Below, one piece after another: positions 26,568-34,360 of a stretch of 64,000 nt of DNA. Numbering within the stretch: position 1 is the stretch's first letter; the number at the start of each line of letters is the position of its first letter. Under the pieces are notes generated by a model. That model searched no databases and was not told the DNA's origin. It saw nothing but the letters and a program-made list of their open reading frames with translations. The stretch is from positions 992,001-1,056,000 of the forward strand of contig NZ_BAABCP010000001.1 in NCBI RefSeq assembly GCF_039539005.1, written 5' to 3'. This DNA comes from Microbacterium soli. GTDB lineage: Bacteria > Actinomycetota > Actinomycetes > Actinomycetales > Microbacteriaceae. A program made the translations under genes and the position numbers.

Positions 26568-26688
26568 GAGCCACCAGGCGATCGTCGAACCACCAGGCGA
26601 TCGACCGTCATTCGGATGGTGGCTCGGCACTCGGATGGTGGCTCGGCACCCACATGGTGGCTCGGCACTCGGATGGTGGCTCGGCGGG
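26568..26688. repeat. Array of 19-nt repeats in two opposed blocks
   Basis: Two 19-nt units starting GAGCCACCAGGCGATCG or GAACCACCAGGCGATCG (26568-26586, 26587-26605) are followed, after 7 nt, by four 19-nt units of the type CGGATGGTGGCTCGGCACT (26613-26631, 26632-26650, 26651-26669, 26670-26688). TGGTGGCTC in the second block is the reverse complement of GAGCCACCA in the first, so the blocks can pair. It lies between the oxidase gene and the cupin promoter. No spacers, so not CRISPR. Confidence 0.85.
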
Positions 26689-26711
26689 AGGTGGGGCGCG
26701 GGGAGAGGGGG

Positions 26712-28760
26712 TCAGGAGGTCTTGCGGGCCTTGTAGAGCTCCTTCTCGGAGAGCGGGGCCTCGCCCGAGGCCGCGAGCGCGGCGTAATGCGCGCGGGCCT
26801 CATCCTGGCGCTGCTGCTCGATGCCGCTCGCGATCGTCGCCCGCACATGCTCGGGCTCGTACCCGAACGCCTCGACGAGCTCCAGGGCGTGCGGACGCAG
26901 CCGCGCGCAGAGCCGGTCGATGTAGCTGGAGACCGCGGCGGCGCGCTGCGTGGACAGGCGCCCGTTGATCAGGTGCCAGGCCAGATGCTTCTCCACCAGC
27001 GAGAGGCCGAACAGGTCGCGCAGCCAGGTGAGGACCTGCTTCGTGTGCTCATCCTCGATCGCATTGACGGCGTCGGTGAACGCCTCCCATTGCAGCAGCT
27101 CGCCGTGCGCACGGGCCGCCTCGATGAGCTCGGCCTGGTTCTCGTTGAAGAGCCTCTCGCCGAGGGCCTCGTCCTTGCCCGCCGCACGCAGACGTCCCGC
27201 GATGTCGGCGACCATCTGCTGCACCCGCTCGGTGAGCAGCTCGTGCTGCTGCTCGGCGCGCAGGCCGAGCTCCACCGACCGCGCGGTGGACCCCAGATCG
27301 GCGACGGCCTGGCCGAGAGCGCGCAGACCGGCGCCGTGGAACACCTTGCCCGCGGTGTGCTCGACGGCGTACTTGGCCAGGGCGGCCGCGTCCTTCCCCT
27401 TGAACTGCGCGGCGAAGTCGGTCAGCAGCCGCTTGCCCACCAGCTGCAGCAGCACGTTGTTGTCGCCCTCGAAGGTGACGTAGATGTCCAGGTCCTGCCG
27501 CAGCCCGACCAAGCGGTTCTCCGCCATGAAGCCGGCGCCGCCGCAGGCTTCGCGCGCCTCCTGCAGCGTGTCCAGCGCGTGCCACGTCGACAGCGGCTTG
27601 AGGGCCGCCGCCAGGGTCTCCAGATCCTCCCGGTCATCGGGGGTGTCCCCGCGGCCGGAGAACACGTCGTCGAACTTCCGCAGGAACTCGTCGTGCGCGA
27701 AGATCTGCGCGTAGGTGGTCGCCAGACGCGGCAGCAGCCGCCGCTGGTGCTTCCCGTAGTCCAGCAGCACCGTCTCCTGCCCGTCGACGCCGTCGAACTG
27801 GCGGCGCTGCGACCCGTAGGTGAGTGCGATGTGCAGGCCGAGAGCGGATGCCCAGGATGCGGCGCCGTCCAGCGAGACCCTGCCCTGCACGAGCGTGCCG
27901 AGCATTGTGAAGAACCGCCGGCCGGGGCTGGCGATGGGGCTCGTATAGGTGCCGTCGGCGGCCACATCGCCGTACTTGTTGAGGAGGTTGGTGCGCGGCA
28001 CGCGCACGTGGTCGAAGCTGAGCCGGCCGTTGTCGATGCCGTTCAGCCCGCCCTTGAGCCCGTCGTCCTCGCGTCCGATGCCGGGCAGGTCGTTGCCGTC
28101 CTCGTCGCGCAGCGGCACGTAGAAGCAGTGCACGCCGTGGTTGACGCCCTTCGTGATGAGCTGCGCGAACACCGTGGCGGCGATCCCGTGCAGGGCGGCG
28201 TTGCCGAGGAACTCCTTCGTCGCCGCACGGAACGGCGTGTCGATGACGAACTCCTCCGTGTCCGGGTCGTAGGTGGCCGTCGTCCCGACGGCGGCGACGT
28301 CGGAGCCGTGCCCGATCTCGGTCATCGCGAAGGCGCCGGGGATGGAGAGGTCCATGATGCCGGGCAGCCAGCGCCGGTGGTGCTCCTCGGTGCCCAGCTG
28401 CAGGACCGCACCGCCGAACAGCCCCCACTGCACGCCCGACTTGATCTGCAGGCTGGGGTCGGCGGCCACCAGCTCCTCGAAGCCCGCGATGTTGGCGCCG
28501 TTGTCCTCCTCGCCGCCGAACGCCTTCGGGAAGGCCCGATGCACGGCGCTGTTCTCCACGAGCAGGCGCAGCTGTGCGAGCACGCGCTCGCGGTGCTCGT
28601 CCTTGCCGAGGCTGTCATCGCGCCAGAACGCGGGGTCCTTGATGAGCTCGCGAGCCTGACGCCGCACGTCCGCCCAGGTGCCCATGAGAAGCTCGTTGAT
28701 GCGCGAGACGTCGATGCCGGTCTCGGCGGGGGCGTCGGAGCGGGTGGTGGCGGCGGCCAT
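26712..28760 (-). CDS. Acyl-CoA oxidase/dehydrogenase-like flavoprotein (large ACOX type)
   Basis: 682 residues, far longer than a ~385-residue acyl-CoA dehydrogenase and matching the acyl-CoA oxidase class. It should oxidise acyl-CoA to trans-2-enoyl-CoA with FAD. Motifs: AFAMTEIGHGSDVAAV (FAD/substrate region), a central helical bundle, ACGGAGFMAENRLVGL, and FEGDNNVLLQLVGKRLL with the Glu expected to be the catalytic base. The C-terminal ~180 residues are the second helical domain of ACOX enzymes. AGGAGG-like CTGAGAGG precedes the ATG. It is monocistronic: metQ upstream ends in a strong hairpin and the repeat array follows it. Electron acceptor (oxygen or a flavoprotein) cannot be told from sequence. 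Confidence 0.92.
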   Translation of the reverse strand: MAAATTRSDAPAETGIDVSRINELLMGTWADVRRQARELIKDPAFWRDDSLGKDEHRERVLAQLRLLVENSAVHRAFPKAFGGEEDNGANIAGFEELVAADPSLQIKSGVQWGLFGGAVLQLGTEEHHRRWLPGIMDLSIPGAFAMTEIGHGSDVAAVGTTATYDPDTEEFVIDTPFRAATKEFLGNAALHGIAATVFAQLITKGVNHGVHCFYVPLRDEDGNDLPGIGREDDGLKGGLNGIDNGRLSFDHVRVPRTNLLNKYGDVAADGTYTSPIASPGRRFFTMLGTLVQGRVSLDGAASWASALGLHIALTYGSQRRQFDGVDGQETVLLDYGKHQRRLLPRLATTYAQIFAHDEFLRKFDDVFSGRGDTPDDREDLETLAAALKPLSTWHALDTLQEAREACGGAGFMAENRLVGLRQDLDIYVTFEGDNNVLLQLVGKRLLTDFAAQFKGKDAAALAKYAVEHTAGKVFHGAGLRALGQAVADLGSTARSVELGLRAEQQHELLTERVQQMVADIAGRLRAAGKDEALGERLFNENQAELIEAARAHGELLQWEAFTDAVNAIEDEHTKQVLTWLRDLFGLSLVEKHLAWHLINGRLSTQRAAAVSSYIDRLCARLRPHALELVEAFGYEPEHVRATIASGIEQQRQDEARAHYAALAASGEAPLSEKELYKARKTS

Positions 28761-28795
28761 GGTGATACCTCTCAGGAGGGGACGGGATGCTTCGA

Positions 28796-28809
28796 TGGTA
28801 GGTCTACCA
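28796..28809. promoter_or_regulatory. Palindromic operator candidate upstream of the oxidase gene
   Basis: TGGTAGGTCTACCA has perfect 6-base arms around a 2-base centre, 35 bases before the oxidase ATG. It overlaps a minus-strand TACCAT (28795-28800) that could be the -10 box. Shape and position fit a TetR/FadR-like site; the regulator is not nearby. Confidence 0.4.
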
Positions 28810-28943
28810 CAACAACCATTGAAGTCGACTGGTGATATCCCACAAGCGACGGATCGCGCACCCCTCCGCGTCGTTGTCGCGACTCCACAGCATCCGCCAC
28901 CGCGAACCGCTGCCTCAGCCCGCGCTCAGTCCGCCGGAAGCCG

Positions 28944-28981
28944 GGACGCCGCGTGACGCCCGGGTGCGTCACGCGGCGTCC
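28944..28981 (-). terminator. Strong hairpin terminator of metN-metI-metQ
   Basis: A perfect 16-bp stem (28944-28959 with 28966-28981, GGACGCCGCGTGACGC and complement) closes a 6-base loop, 6 bases past the metQ stop. No T-run follows, as is common in GC-rich actinobacteria. Confidence 0.75.
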
Positions 28982-28987
28982 TGAACG

Positions 28988-29812
28988 TCACCAGGCGGGC
29001 TGGATGGTGCCGTTGGCCTCGATGACCTCGCGCACCTGGTCGCTCGTGAAGGCCTTCTTCAGCGCGGCCGTGGCGGCGGAGTCGGCGTCCTTCTTCTGCA
29101 CGACGAGGTTCAGCGCGAAGCGGTCGTCGAGCTCGGTGATCAGGCCGTCGTCCTGCGGGGTCAGGCCCAGCGCGATGATGTGCGAGGGCCACTGGAAGAC
29201 GAGGTCGGCCTCCTCGTACGCGGCGTTCAGCGAGGCGATCGGCACCTGCAGGAACTCGAGGTGCTTCGGGTTCTCCGAGATGTCGGCGACGGTGGCGTCG
29301 TACGGGTCGACCTCCGGGTCCAGCGAGATGACGTCGTGCTCGGCCAGCAGCTTGAGGGCGCGTCCGGTGTTGGACGGGTCGTCGGGCATGGCCACCGTGC
29401 CGCCGTCGGGCAGGTCGGCGATGTCGTCGAGGGTCTTGGAGTAGAACGCGATGACGAAGTTGTACACCGGCTGCACGCCCACCAGTGTGCCGTCGTTGCC
29501 CTCGTTGAAGTCCTCCATGTAGGGGATGTGCTGCGAGTAGTTCGCGTACACGTCTCCGGAGTTGAGGATCGTGTTGGCGGTGATGTAGTCGCCCACCTCG
29601 ACGAGCTCGATCTCGTAGCCGTCCTCGATGGCCTCGCCCGCCGCCTTCACGACGTCGGTCATCGGGGATTGCACGGCGGCGACCTTCAGCACCTGCGGGG
29701 CGGCGGTGCCGGCGTCCGTGCTGTCCTCGGCGGGCGCGCCGGCCGCGCAGCCGCTGACGACCATCGCCATGCCCAGCGCTGCCGCCAGCATTCCGACACG
29801 TGACTTCTTCAT
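28988..29812 (-). CDS. metQ: Methionine-type ABC transporter substrate-binding lipoprotein (NlpA/MetQ)
   Basis: 274 residues. A lipoprotein signal peptide (MKKSRVGMLAAALGMAMVVS, lipobox VSGC with lipidated Cys22) leads to an NlpA/MetQ domain: VKAAGEAIEDGYEIELVEVG, NSGDVYANYSQHIPYM, VAMPDDPSNTGRALKLL. It captures substrate outside the membrane for MetI and MetN. Methionine is the family's usual ligand, but relatives bind other small molecules, so specificity is assumed. It is the last gene of the operon, starting 49 nt after metI with a GAGGAGATC ribosome site. Confidence 0.92.
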   Translation of the reverse strand: MKKSRVGMLAAALGMAMVVSGCAAGAPAEDSTDAGTAAPQVLKVAAVQSPMTDVVKAAGEAIEDGYEIELVEVGDYITANTILNSGDVYANYSQHIPYMEDFNEGNDGTLVGVQPVYNFVIAFYSKTLDDIADLPDGGTVAMPDDPSNTGRALKLLAEHDVISLDPEVDPYDATVADISENPKHLEFLQVPIASLNAAYEEADLVFQWPSHIIALGLTPQDDGLITELDDRFALNLVVQKKDADSAATAALKKAFTSDQVREVIEANGTIQPAW

Positions 29813-29861
29813 TGCTCTGATCTCCTCGTGGGTTGGGGTCTCGGGGCCGGTCGCCGCCTGT

Positions 29862-30533
29862 TCAGCGATGATCCAGCCGGATGGAGGTGCGGTGCCCGAC
29901 GGCCTGGATGGCGAGCACGCACACGATGATGATGACGATGGTGAGGTACATGAGGCTGTCGTTGTACACCTGGTACCCGTAGCGCATCGCGAAGTCGCCG
30001 ATGCCGCCGCCGCCGACCACGCCCAGCACCGTCGAGTACGACAGCAGGCTGATGGCCGCCGAGGTCAGCGCGTAGACGAGTCCCGACCTGGCCTCCGGCA
30101 GCAGCATCCGGAACACCGCCTGCGGGACCGTCGCGCCCAGCGCACGGGCGACCTGCGGGATGCCCGGCGGGATCTCGCGGAGGATCTGCTCGGTGAGCCT
30201 GCCGTAGATGGCCACGGCGACGAAGCACAGCGGGAAGGTCGCCGCGGGGGTGCCGAAGCTCGTGCCGATCACCGCGCGGGTGAAGGGGATGAAGAACACC
30301 ACGAGCAGGAGGAACGGGAATGAGCGGACCACGTTGATGTACAGGTTCGCGATCATGTTGACCACACGGTTCTCGGCGATCCCGCCGCGTTCGGTCAGGT
30401 ACACGGCCATGCCCACCGGCAGGCCGATGAACACGGCCGCCAGCAGCGAGACCAGCATCATGTAGCCGGTCTCCGCCATGGACTTCGTGATGTCCTCGCC
30501 GTACTCGGCCAGCAGGTCGGTGAGCCAGTTCAC
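29862..30533 (-). CDS. metI: ABC transporter permease (MetI)
   Basis: 223 residues with about five membrane helices. The EAA loop that contacts the ATPase is visible (IPQVARALGATVPQAVFRML). The start is a GTG at 30533 (VNWLTDLLAEYGEDITKSM) forming a GTGA overlap with the metN stop, so metN and metI are translationally coupled; a longer frame upstream is the shadow of metN. It forms the channel of the importer. Confidence 0.94.
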   Translation of the reverse strand: MNWLTDLLAEYGEDITKSMAETGYMMLVSLLAAVFIGLPVGMAVYLTERGGIAENRVVNMIANLYINVVRSFPFLLLVVFFIPFTRAVIGTSFGTPAATFPLCFVAVAIYGRLTEQILREIPPGIPQVARALGATVPQAVFRMLLPEARSGLVYALTSAAISLLSYSTVLGVVGGGGIGDFAMRYGYQVYNDSLMYLTIVIIIVCVLAIQAVGHRTSIRLDHR

Positions 30534-31339
30534 GACATCAGCTCCCGCTTGACCTGCTCGTAGTAGCTGGGCAGAGTGCGCTCGGCGGCGCTCCGGGTGA
30601 TGGGGAAGACCTCGCGCAGCCGCCCCTTCTCCAGCAGGGCTGCGCGATCGCACAGCACCTTGACGACGTCGAGGTCATGCGTGATGACGATCACGGTGGT
30701 GCCGAGCTTCTCGCGGGCGTCGGCCAGCACGCGCAGCACGTCGCCGGTCGTGGACGCGTCCAGGGACGAGGTCGGCTCGTCGCACAGCAGCAGCGACGGC
30801 CGGGTGACCAGCGCCCGGGCGAGGCCCACGCGCTGCCGCTCGCCGCCGCTGAGCTGGGCGGGGTAGTGGTCGGCGCGGTGTGCGAGGCCGACGAAGCTCA
30901 GCATCCGCTCGACCTCCTCGGCCTGCTGCCTGCCGCTCAGCGCGTCCTCGCCGCGGCGGCCGGCGAGCCGCAGCGGCAGTCGGATGTTCTCGCGGACGGT
31001 GCTGTTGCTGAGCAGGTGCACCCCCTGGAAGACGGTGCCGATGCCGCGGCGCAGGGCGCGCATCCCGCGGCGGTCCAGGCCGGCGACGTCGACGCCGCCG
31101 ACGGAGACGCTGCCGGCGGTGGGAAGGGTGAGTCCGTTGACGAGTTCCAGGAGAGTCGACTTTCCCGCGCCGCTCTCGCCGACGATGCCGAAGATCTCGC
31201 CGGTGCGGATGCTGAGGGTCACGTCCTCGAGCGCGGCCGGCCCGTCCTCGCCGGAGCGGTACCGCTTGGTGATGCCGCGGAACTCCACGATCGACCGGGT
31301 GGTCGTCGTGGGCGCACTCGCGATGGTGGCGCGGGCCAT
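30530..31339 (-). CDS. metN: ABC transporter ATP-binding protein (MetN-like, without NIL domain)
   Basis: 269 residues. All ABC motifs are present: GESGAGKST (Walker A), LSGGERQRVGLA (signature), LLLCDEPTSSLD (Walker B with catalytic Glu) and the switch His in VIVITHDLD. Typical MetN proteins have ~340 residues with a C-terminal NIL domain that binds methionine and shuts transport down (trans-inhibition). Here the protein ends soon after the ATPase core, so that feedback is missing. The ATG at 31339 (MARATIASAP) has GAGAGA upstream; a farther TTG is in frame but less likely. Confidence 0.9.
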   Translation of the reverse strand: MARATIASAPTTTTRSIVEFRGITKRYRSGEDGPAALEDVTLSIRTGEIFGIVGESGAGKSTLLELVNGLTLPTAGSVSVGGVDVAGLDRRGMRALRRGIGTVFQGVHLLSNSTVRENIRLPLRLAGRRGEDALSGRQQAEEVERMLSFVGLAHRADHYPAQLSGGERQRVGLARALVTRPSLLLCDEPTSSLDASTTGDVLRVLADAREKLGTTVIVITHDLDVVKVLCDRAALLEKGRLREVFPITRSAAERTLPSYYEQVKRELMS

Positions 31340-31417
31340 GGAGGGGTCTCTCGGGTCGAGGGGAGGGCCGCGGTCAGGCCCGACGGGCCCGAGCAGCCCT
31401 TTCTGTACGTGATCCAA

Positions 31418-31425
31418 ATTATAGT
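31418..31425. promoter_or_regulatory. Overlapping divergent -10 boxes for metN and the OsmC gene
   Basis: The plus strand reads ATTATAGT. On the minus strand 31423-31418 is a perfect TATAAT facing metN; on the plus strand 31420-31425 is TATAGT, six bases before the OsmC ATG. The two boxes share four bases, so polymerase can bind only one at a time. No clear -35 for either. Confidence 0.6.
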
Positions 31426-31431
31426 TGGGTT

Positions 31432-31839
31432 ATGGGTGCCAGGTACCGGACGGAAGCGATCAACGGCGTCGACGGGCGCAGCAGAGTGCCGGGTGGGCTC
31501 GATGTCGCCGTGGCATCGCCTCTCAAGGCGGATGCCGATCCGACCGCCACCAACCCCGAGCAGCTGCTCGCGCTGGCCTGGGCGACGTGCCTCAACGGCA
31601 CCGCTCAGGTACTCGTGGGCGAGCAGCGTCGCACGGCGGTCCGCGTGGAGGTGGAGCTGCACCCGGTCATCCCCGGCCCCGGGTACGAATTCCACGTCGA
31701 CGGGTATCTGTCCGCCGAGGGTCTCTCGGAGGCCGAGACGGAGGACCTGCTCGCCCGTGCGCACGCCCGCTGCCCGGTCTCCAAGCTCATCGGCGCCGCC
31801 GCCACCGTGCACACGCACACCGAGGCGTACGCGGGCTGA
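31432..31839 (+). CDS. OsmC/Ohr-family peroxide resistance protein
   Basis: 135 residues, the standard size. Ohr/OsmC proteins reduce organic hydroperoxides with two Cys and a lipoyl or thiol donor. Both Cys are present: Cys53 in LAWATCLNG and Cys114 in ARCPVSKLI; the N-terminal dimerisation part (NGVDGRSRVPGGLDVAVASP) fits. The ATG sits six bases after TATAGT, so the message is probably leaderless. It is divergent from metN. Ohr versus OsmC subtype is not resolved; the ATNPEQLLALAWATC pattern leans to Ohr. Confidence 0.92.
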   Translation: MGARYRTEAINGVDGRSRVPGGLDVAVASPLKADADPTATNPEQLLALAWATCLNGTAQVLVGEQRRTAVRVEVELHPVIPGPGYEFHVDGYLSAEGLSEAETEDLLARAHARCPVSKLIGAAATVHTHTEAYAG

Positions 31840-31887
31840 CCGGGCGCGGGCGCGGCGTCCCCGGGCAGCCCGGGCCCCGCACCGTGA

Positions 31888-33942
31888 TCAGGAGGCGCCG
31901 TGCGCGGCGATCACCTCGAGCAACGCCGCGCCGTAGGCGTCGCGCTTCTTCGCGCCGATGCCGCTGATCCCGTCCAGCGCGTCGGCGCTGCCGGGGCGGT
32001 GCTCCGCCAGGGCGCGCAACGTGGCGTCGCCGAAGACGATGTATGCGGGCACACCCTGCTCCCGCGCGGTCGCCGCGCGCCAGGCCCGCAGCGCCTCGAA
32101 CAGCGGCTGATCGCTCTCGTCCAGGCTCTCCGCGGCGGTGGACTTCCGTGCCCGCGCCGTGCGCACCCGCCCGATCGTGTCCTTGCGCAGCGGCACGGGA
32201 GTCTCGCCGCGCAGCACCGCCGCGGCGCCCTCGCCGAGCCCGAGGGTGCCGTACTCGCCCTGGGCGACGAGGATGCCACGGGCCAGCAGCTGCCGGACGA
32301 CGCTGCGCCAGTCCTGGTCGGAGAGGTCGGCGCCGATGCCGTAGGTCGCCAGCCGCTCATGATGCATCTTCCGGATGCGGTCGTTCGCCGAGCCGCGCAG
32401 GATGTCGATGAGGTGCCCGGCACCGAAGGCCTGGTTCCGCTCTCGCTTGAGGCGCACGATCGTGGAGAGCAGCTTCTGGGCGGGGATGAGCCCGTCGAAG
32501 GTGTCGGGCTTCTCCAGGCAGGTGTCGCAGTTGCCGCACCCTTCGGCTCCCCCGGCTCCGCCGTTCTCGCTCAGGGACCGAGCCTCCGGAAGGTCTTGAC
32601 CGAAGTAGCGCAGCAGGTTCTGCCTGCGGCACGTCACCGTCTCGCACAGCGCGAGCATGGCATCCAGATGTCTGCCCATCCGCATCTTGAAGGTGCGGTC
32701 GCCGGGGCTCTGGTCGATGAGCCGGCGCTGCTGCACGACGTCCCCCAGGCCGTACACCATCCACGCCACCGAGGGCTCGCCGTCGCGGCCGGCGCGACCG
32801 GTCTCCTGGTAGTAGCCCTCCACGGACTTGGGCAGGTCGATGTGGGCGACGAACCGCACGTCGGGCTTGTCGATCCCCATCCCGAACGCGATCGTCGCGA
32901 CCATGATCACGCCGTCCTCGCGCAGGAACCTCGCCTGGTTCGCCGCACGCACCTCCGTCGGCAGGCCCGCGTGATACGGCAGCGCATCGAAGCCGCGGGA
33001 TGCCAGGTACTCCGCCGTCTGCTCGACCGACTTGCGGCTGAGGGCGTACACGATGCCCGCCGCGTCCTCCGACTGGGACCGGAGGAACTCCACGAGCTGC
33101 CTGCGCGCGTCGACCTTGGGGACGATGCGGTACTGGATGTTGGGCCTGTCGAAGCTGGCGACGAAGTGCGCGGCGCCGTCCAGGTGAAGGCGCTCGGTGA
33201 GCTCGCGGTGCGTGGCCTGGGTCGCCGTGGCGGTCAGCGCCATGCGCGGTACGCCGGGGAAGCGCTCGGCGAGGTCGCCGAGCGCCAGGTAGTCGGGACG
33301 GAAGTCATGCCCCCACTGCGACACGCAGTGCGCCTCGTCGATGGCGATCACGCTCAGCACGCCCCGCTGCAGCAGCCGTGTGGTCTGCGTGGAGGACAGC
33401 CGCTCGGGCGCGACGTAGAGGAGGTCGAGCTCGCCGGCGAGGTAGGCGCGCTCCACCTCACGGCGCTCGTCCGGCGTCTGCGTGGAGTTGAGGTAGGCGG
33501 CGCGCACGCCGTTGGCGCGCAGCGCGTCGACCTGATCGTGCATGAGCGCGATGAGCGGGCTGATGACCAGCCCGGTGCCCTCGCGCACCAGCGCCGGCAC
33601 CTGGTACGTGACGGACTTGCCGCCGCCGGTCGGCATCAGCACGACCGCGTCCCCGCCGCCGATGACCTGCTCGATGATCGCCGCCTGGTCGCCGCGGAAC
33701 GCGTCGTACCCGAACACCGTCCGCAGCGCCTCCAGCGCCGTCGGGAAGCGGGAGGGCGCCGCGGTGCGCGGGTGCGCGGTCGGCGTCGGGGCGGATGCCG
33801 CGGGCTCCGCGCCCGCACCCCAGTCCACCAGCGGCTCCCAGCCGTCCTCCGGCGGGACCCAGTCCCTCTCCGCGCCCTCGGGCTCGCCCCACGGCTCCTC
33901 CGGGTAGGGGATGTCCTCGTACGGGTCGGACGGCTGCGGCAT
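31888..33942 (-). CDS. recQ: ATP-dependent DNA helicase RecQ
   Basis: 684 residues. After an acidic N-terminal extension (~75 residues) come the superfamily 2 helicase motifs: MPTGGGKSVTYQVPAL (Walker A), IAIDEAHCVSQWGHDFRPDY (DEAH plus RecQ aromatic loop), LTATAT, and QETGRAGRDG (motif VI). The zinc-binding domain has Cys residues in LCETVTCRR and CGNCDTC. A winged-helix RQC region and a C-terminal HRDC domain (LFEALRAWRAATAREQGVPA) follow. It unwinds recombination and repair intermediates. The ATG at 33942 is chosen over one at 33990 because TACGCT lies exactly six bases upstream. Confidence 0.96.
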   Translation of the reverse strand: MPQPSDPYEDIPYPEEPWGEPEGAERDWVPPEDGWEPLVDWGAGAEPAASAPTPTAHPRTAAPSRFPTALEALRTVFGYDAFRGDQAAIIEQVIGGGDAVVLMPTGGGKSVTYQVPALVREGTGLVISPLIALMHDQVDALRANGVRAAYLNSTQTPDERREVERAYLAGELDLLYVAPERLSSTQTTRLLQRGVLSVIAIDEAHCVSQWGHDFRPDYLALGDLAERFPGVPRMALTATATQATHRELTERLHLDGAAHFVASFDRPNIQYRIVPKVDARRQLVEFLRSQSEDAAGIVYALSRKSVEQTAEYLASRGFDALPYHAGLPTEVRAANQARFLREDGVIMVATIAFGMGIDKPDVRFVAHIDLPKSVEGYYQETGRAGRDGEPSVAWMVYGLGDVVQQRRLIDQSPGDRTFKMRMGRHLDAMLALCETVTCRRQNLLRYFGQDLPEARSLSENGGAGGAEGCGNCDTCLEKPDTFDGLIPAQKLLSTIVRLKRERNQAFGAGHLIDILRGSANDRIRKMHHERLATYGIGADLSDQDWRSVVRQLLARGILVAQGEYGTLGLGEGAAAVLRGETPVPLRKDTIGRVRTARARKSTAAESLDESDQPLFEALRAWRAATAREQGVPAYIVFGDATLRALAEHRPGSADALDGISGIGAKKRDAYGAALLEVIAAHGAS

Positions 33943-33948
33943 CCACCC

Positions 33949-33954
33949 AGCGTA
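33949..33954 (-). promoter_or_regulatory. Leaderless -10 box for recQ
   Basis: TACGCT on the minus strand, six bases before the chosen recQ ATG; supports the shorter start. Confidence 0.5.
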
Positions 33955-34006
33955 TCGATGGCCGCCGACGTCGAGGACCGGCATCCACATCCCGGCGAGG
34001 AGCGCG

Positions 34007-34012
34007 TAGGTT
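34007..34012 (+). promoter_or_regulatory. -10 box for the GNAT gene
   Basis: TAGGTT, about 22 bases before the ATG at 34035. Unlike many neighbours this gene keeps a leader with a strong ribosome site (AAGGAGGAG). Confidence 0.45.
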
Positions 34013-34034
34013 GGACGGAATCGAAGGAGGAGAC

Positions 34035-34331
34035 ATGCCCGAGATCACCGTCCGCCGCAACGACGAGGCGTCGCGCTACGAGATCCATTCCGACGGCACT
34101 CTCGCGGGCTTCACGCAGTTCGAACGGCGCCCGGGGGAGTTCAGATTCCTGCACACGGAGATCGACCACGCCTTCCAGGGACGGGGGCTGGCCCAGCGGC
34201 TGGCGGCCGAGGCGCTGGCGGATGCCGTGAATTCCGGTGACGCGATCGGCGCCTACTGCCCGCTGATCTCGAAGCACCTCGAGGACCACCCGATCGAGGG
34301 CGTGGAGGTGCGCAGGCCCGGCCGGAGCTGA
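34035..34331 (+). CDS. Small GNAT-family N-acetyltransferase (YidJ-like)
   Basis: 98 residues, the size of the minimal GNAT-related group. The acetyl-CoA loop is visible as EIDHAFQGRGLAQRLAAEAL, with the Q-x-x-G-x-G/A pattern. The C-terminus (CPLISKHLEDHP) carries the YCP...K/R motif typical of these small proteins. Substrate unknown. The start has an excellent ribosome site, AAGGAGGAG, five bases before ATG. It stands alone between divergent recQ and the ykoE gene. Confidence 0.88.
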   Translation: MPEITVRRNDEASRYEIHSDGTLAGFTQFERRPGEFRFLHTEIDHAFQGRGLAQRLAAEALADAVNSGDAIGAYCPLISKHLEDHPIEGVEVRRPGRS

Positions 34332-34348
34332 GCGCAGCCGAGATCGCG

Positions 34349-34354
34349 TAGCCT
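34349..34354 (+). promoter_or_regulatory. Leaderless -10 box for ykoE
   Basis: TAGCCT, six bases before the GTG start. There is no room for a TPP riboswitch, which often controls related transporters elsewhere. Confidence 0.5.
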
Positions 34355-34360
34355 GGAGCG

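Noticed and set aside
26568..26688. Possible mini CRISPR array
   Set aside because: Units are contiguous with no spacers, unit length is 19 nt and no cas gene is near.
31340..31417. SAM-sensing riboswitch in the metN leader
   Set aside because: The predicted leader is only about 70 bases and shows none of the known SAM-binding motifs.
31840..31887. Terminator between the OsmC and recQ genes
   Set aside because: The GC-rich inverted repeats there give only short or loopless stems; not convincing enough to list.
34332..34360. TPP riboswitch upstream of ykoE
   Set aside because: Only 29 bases separate the genes and a leaderless -10 box sits there.
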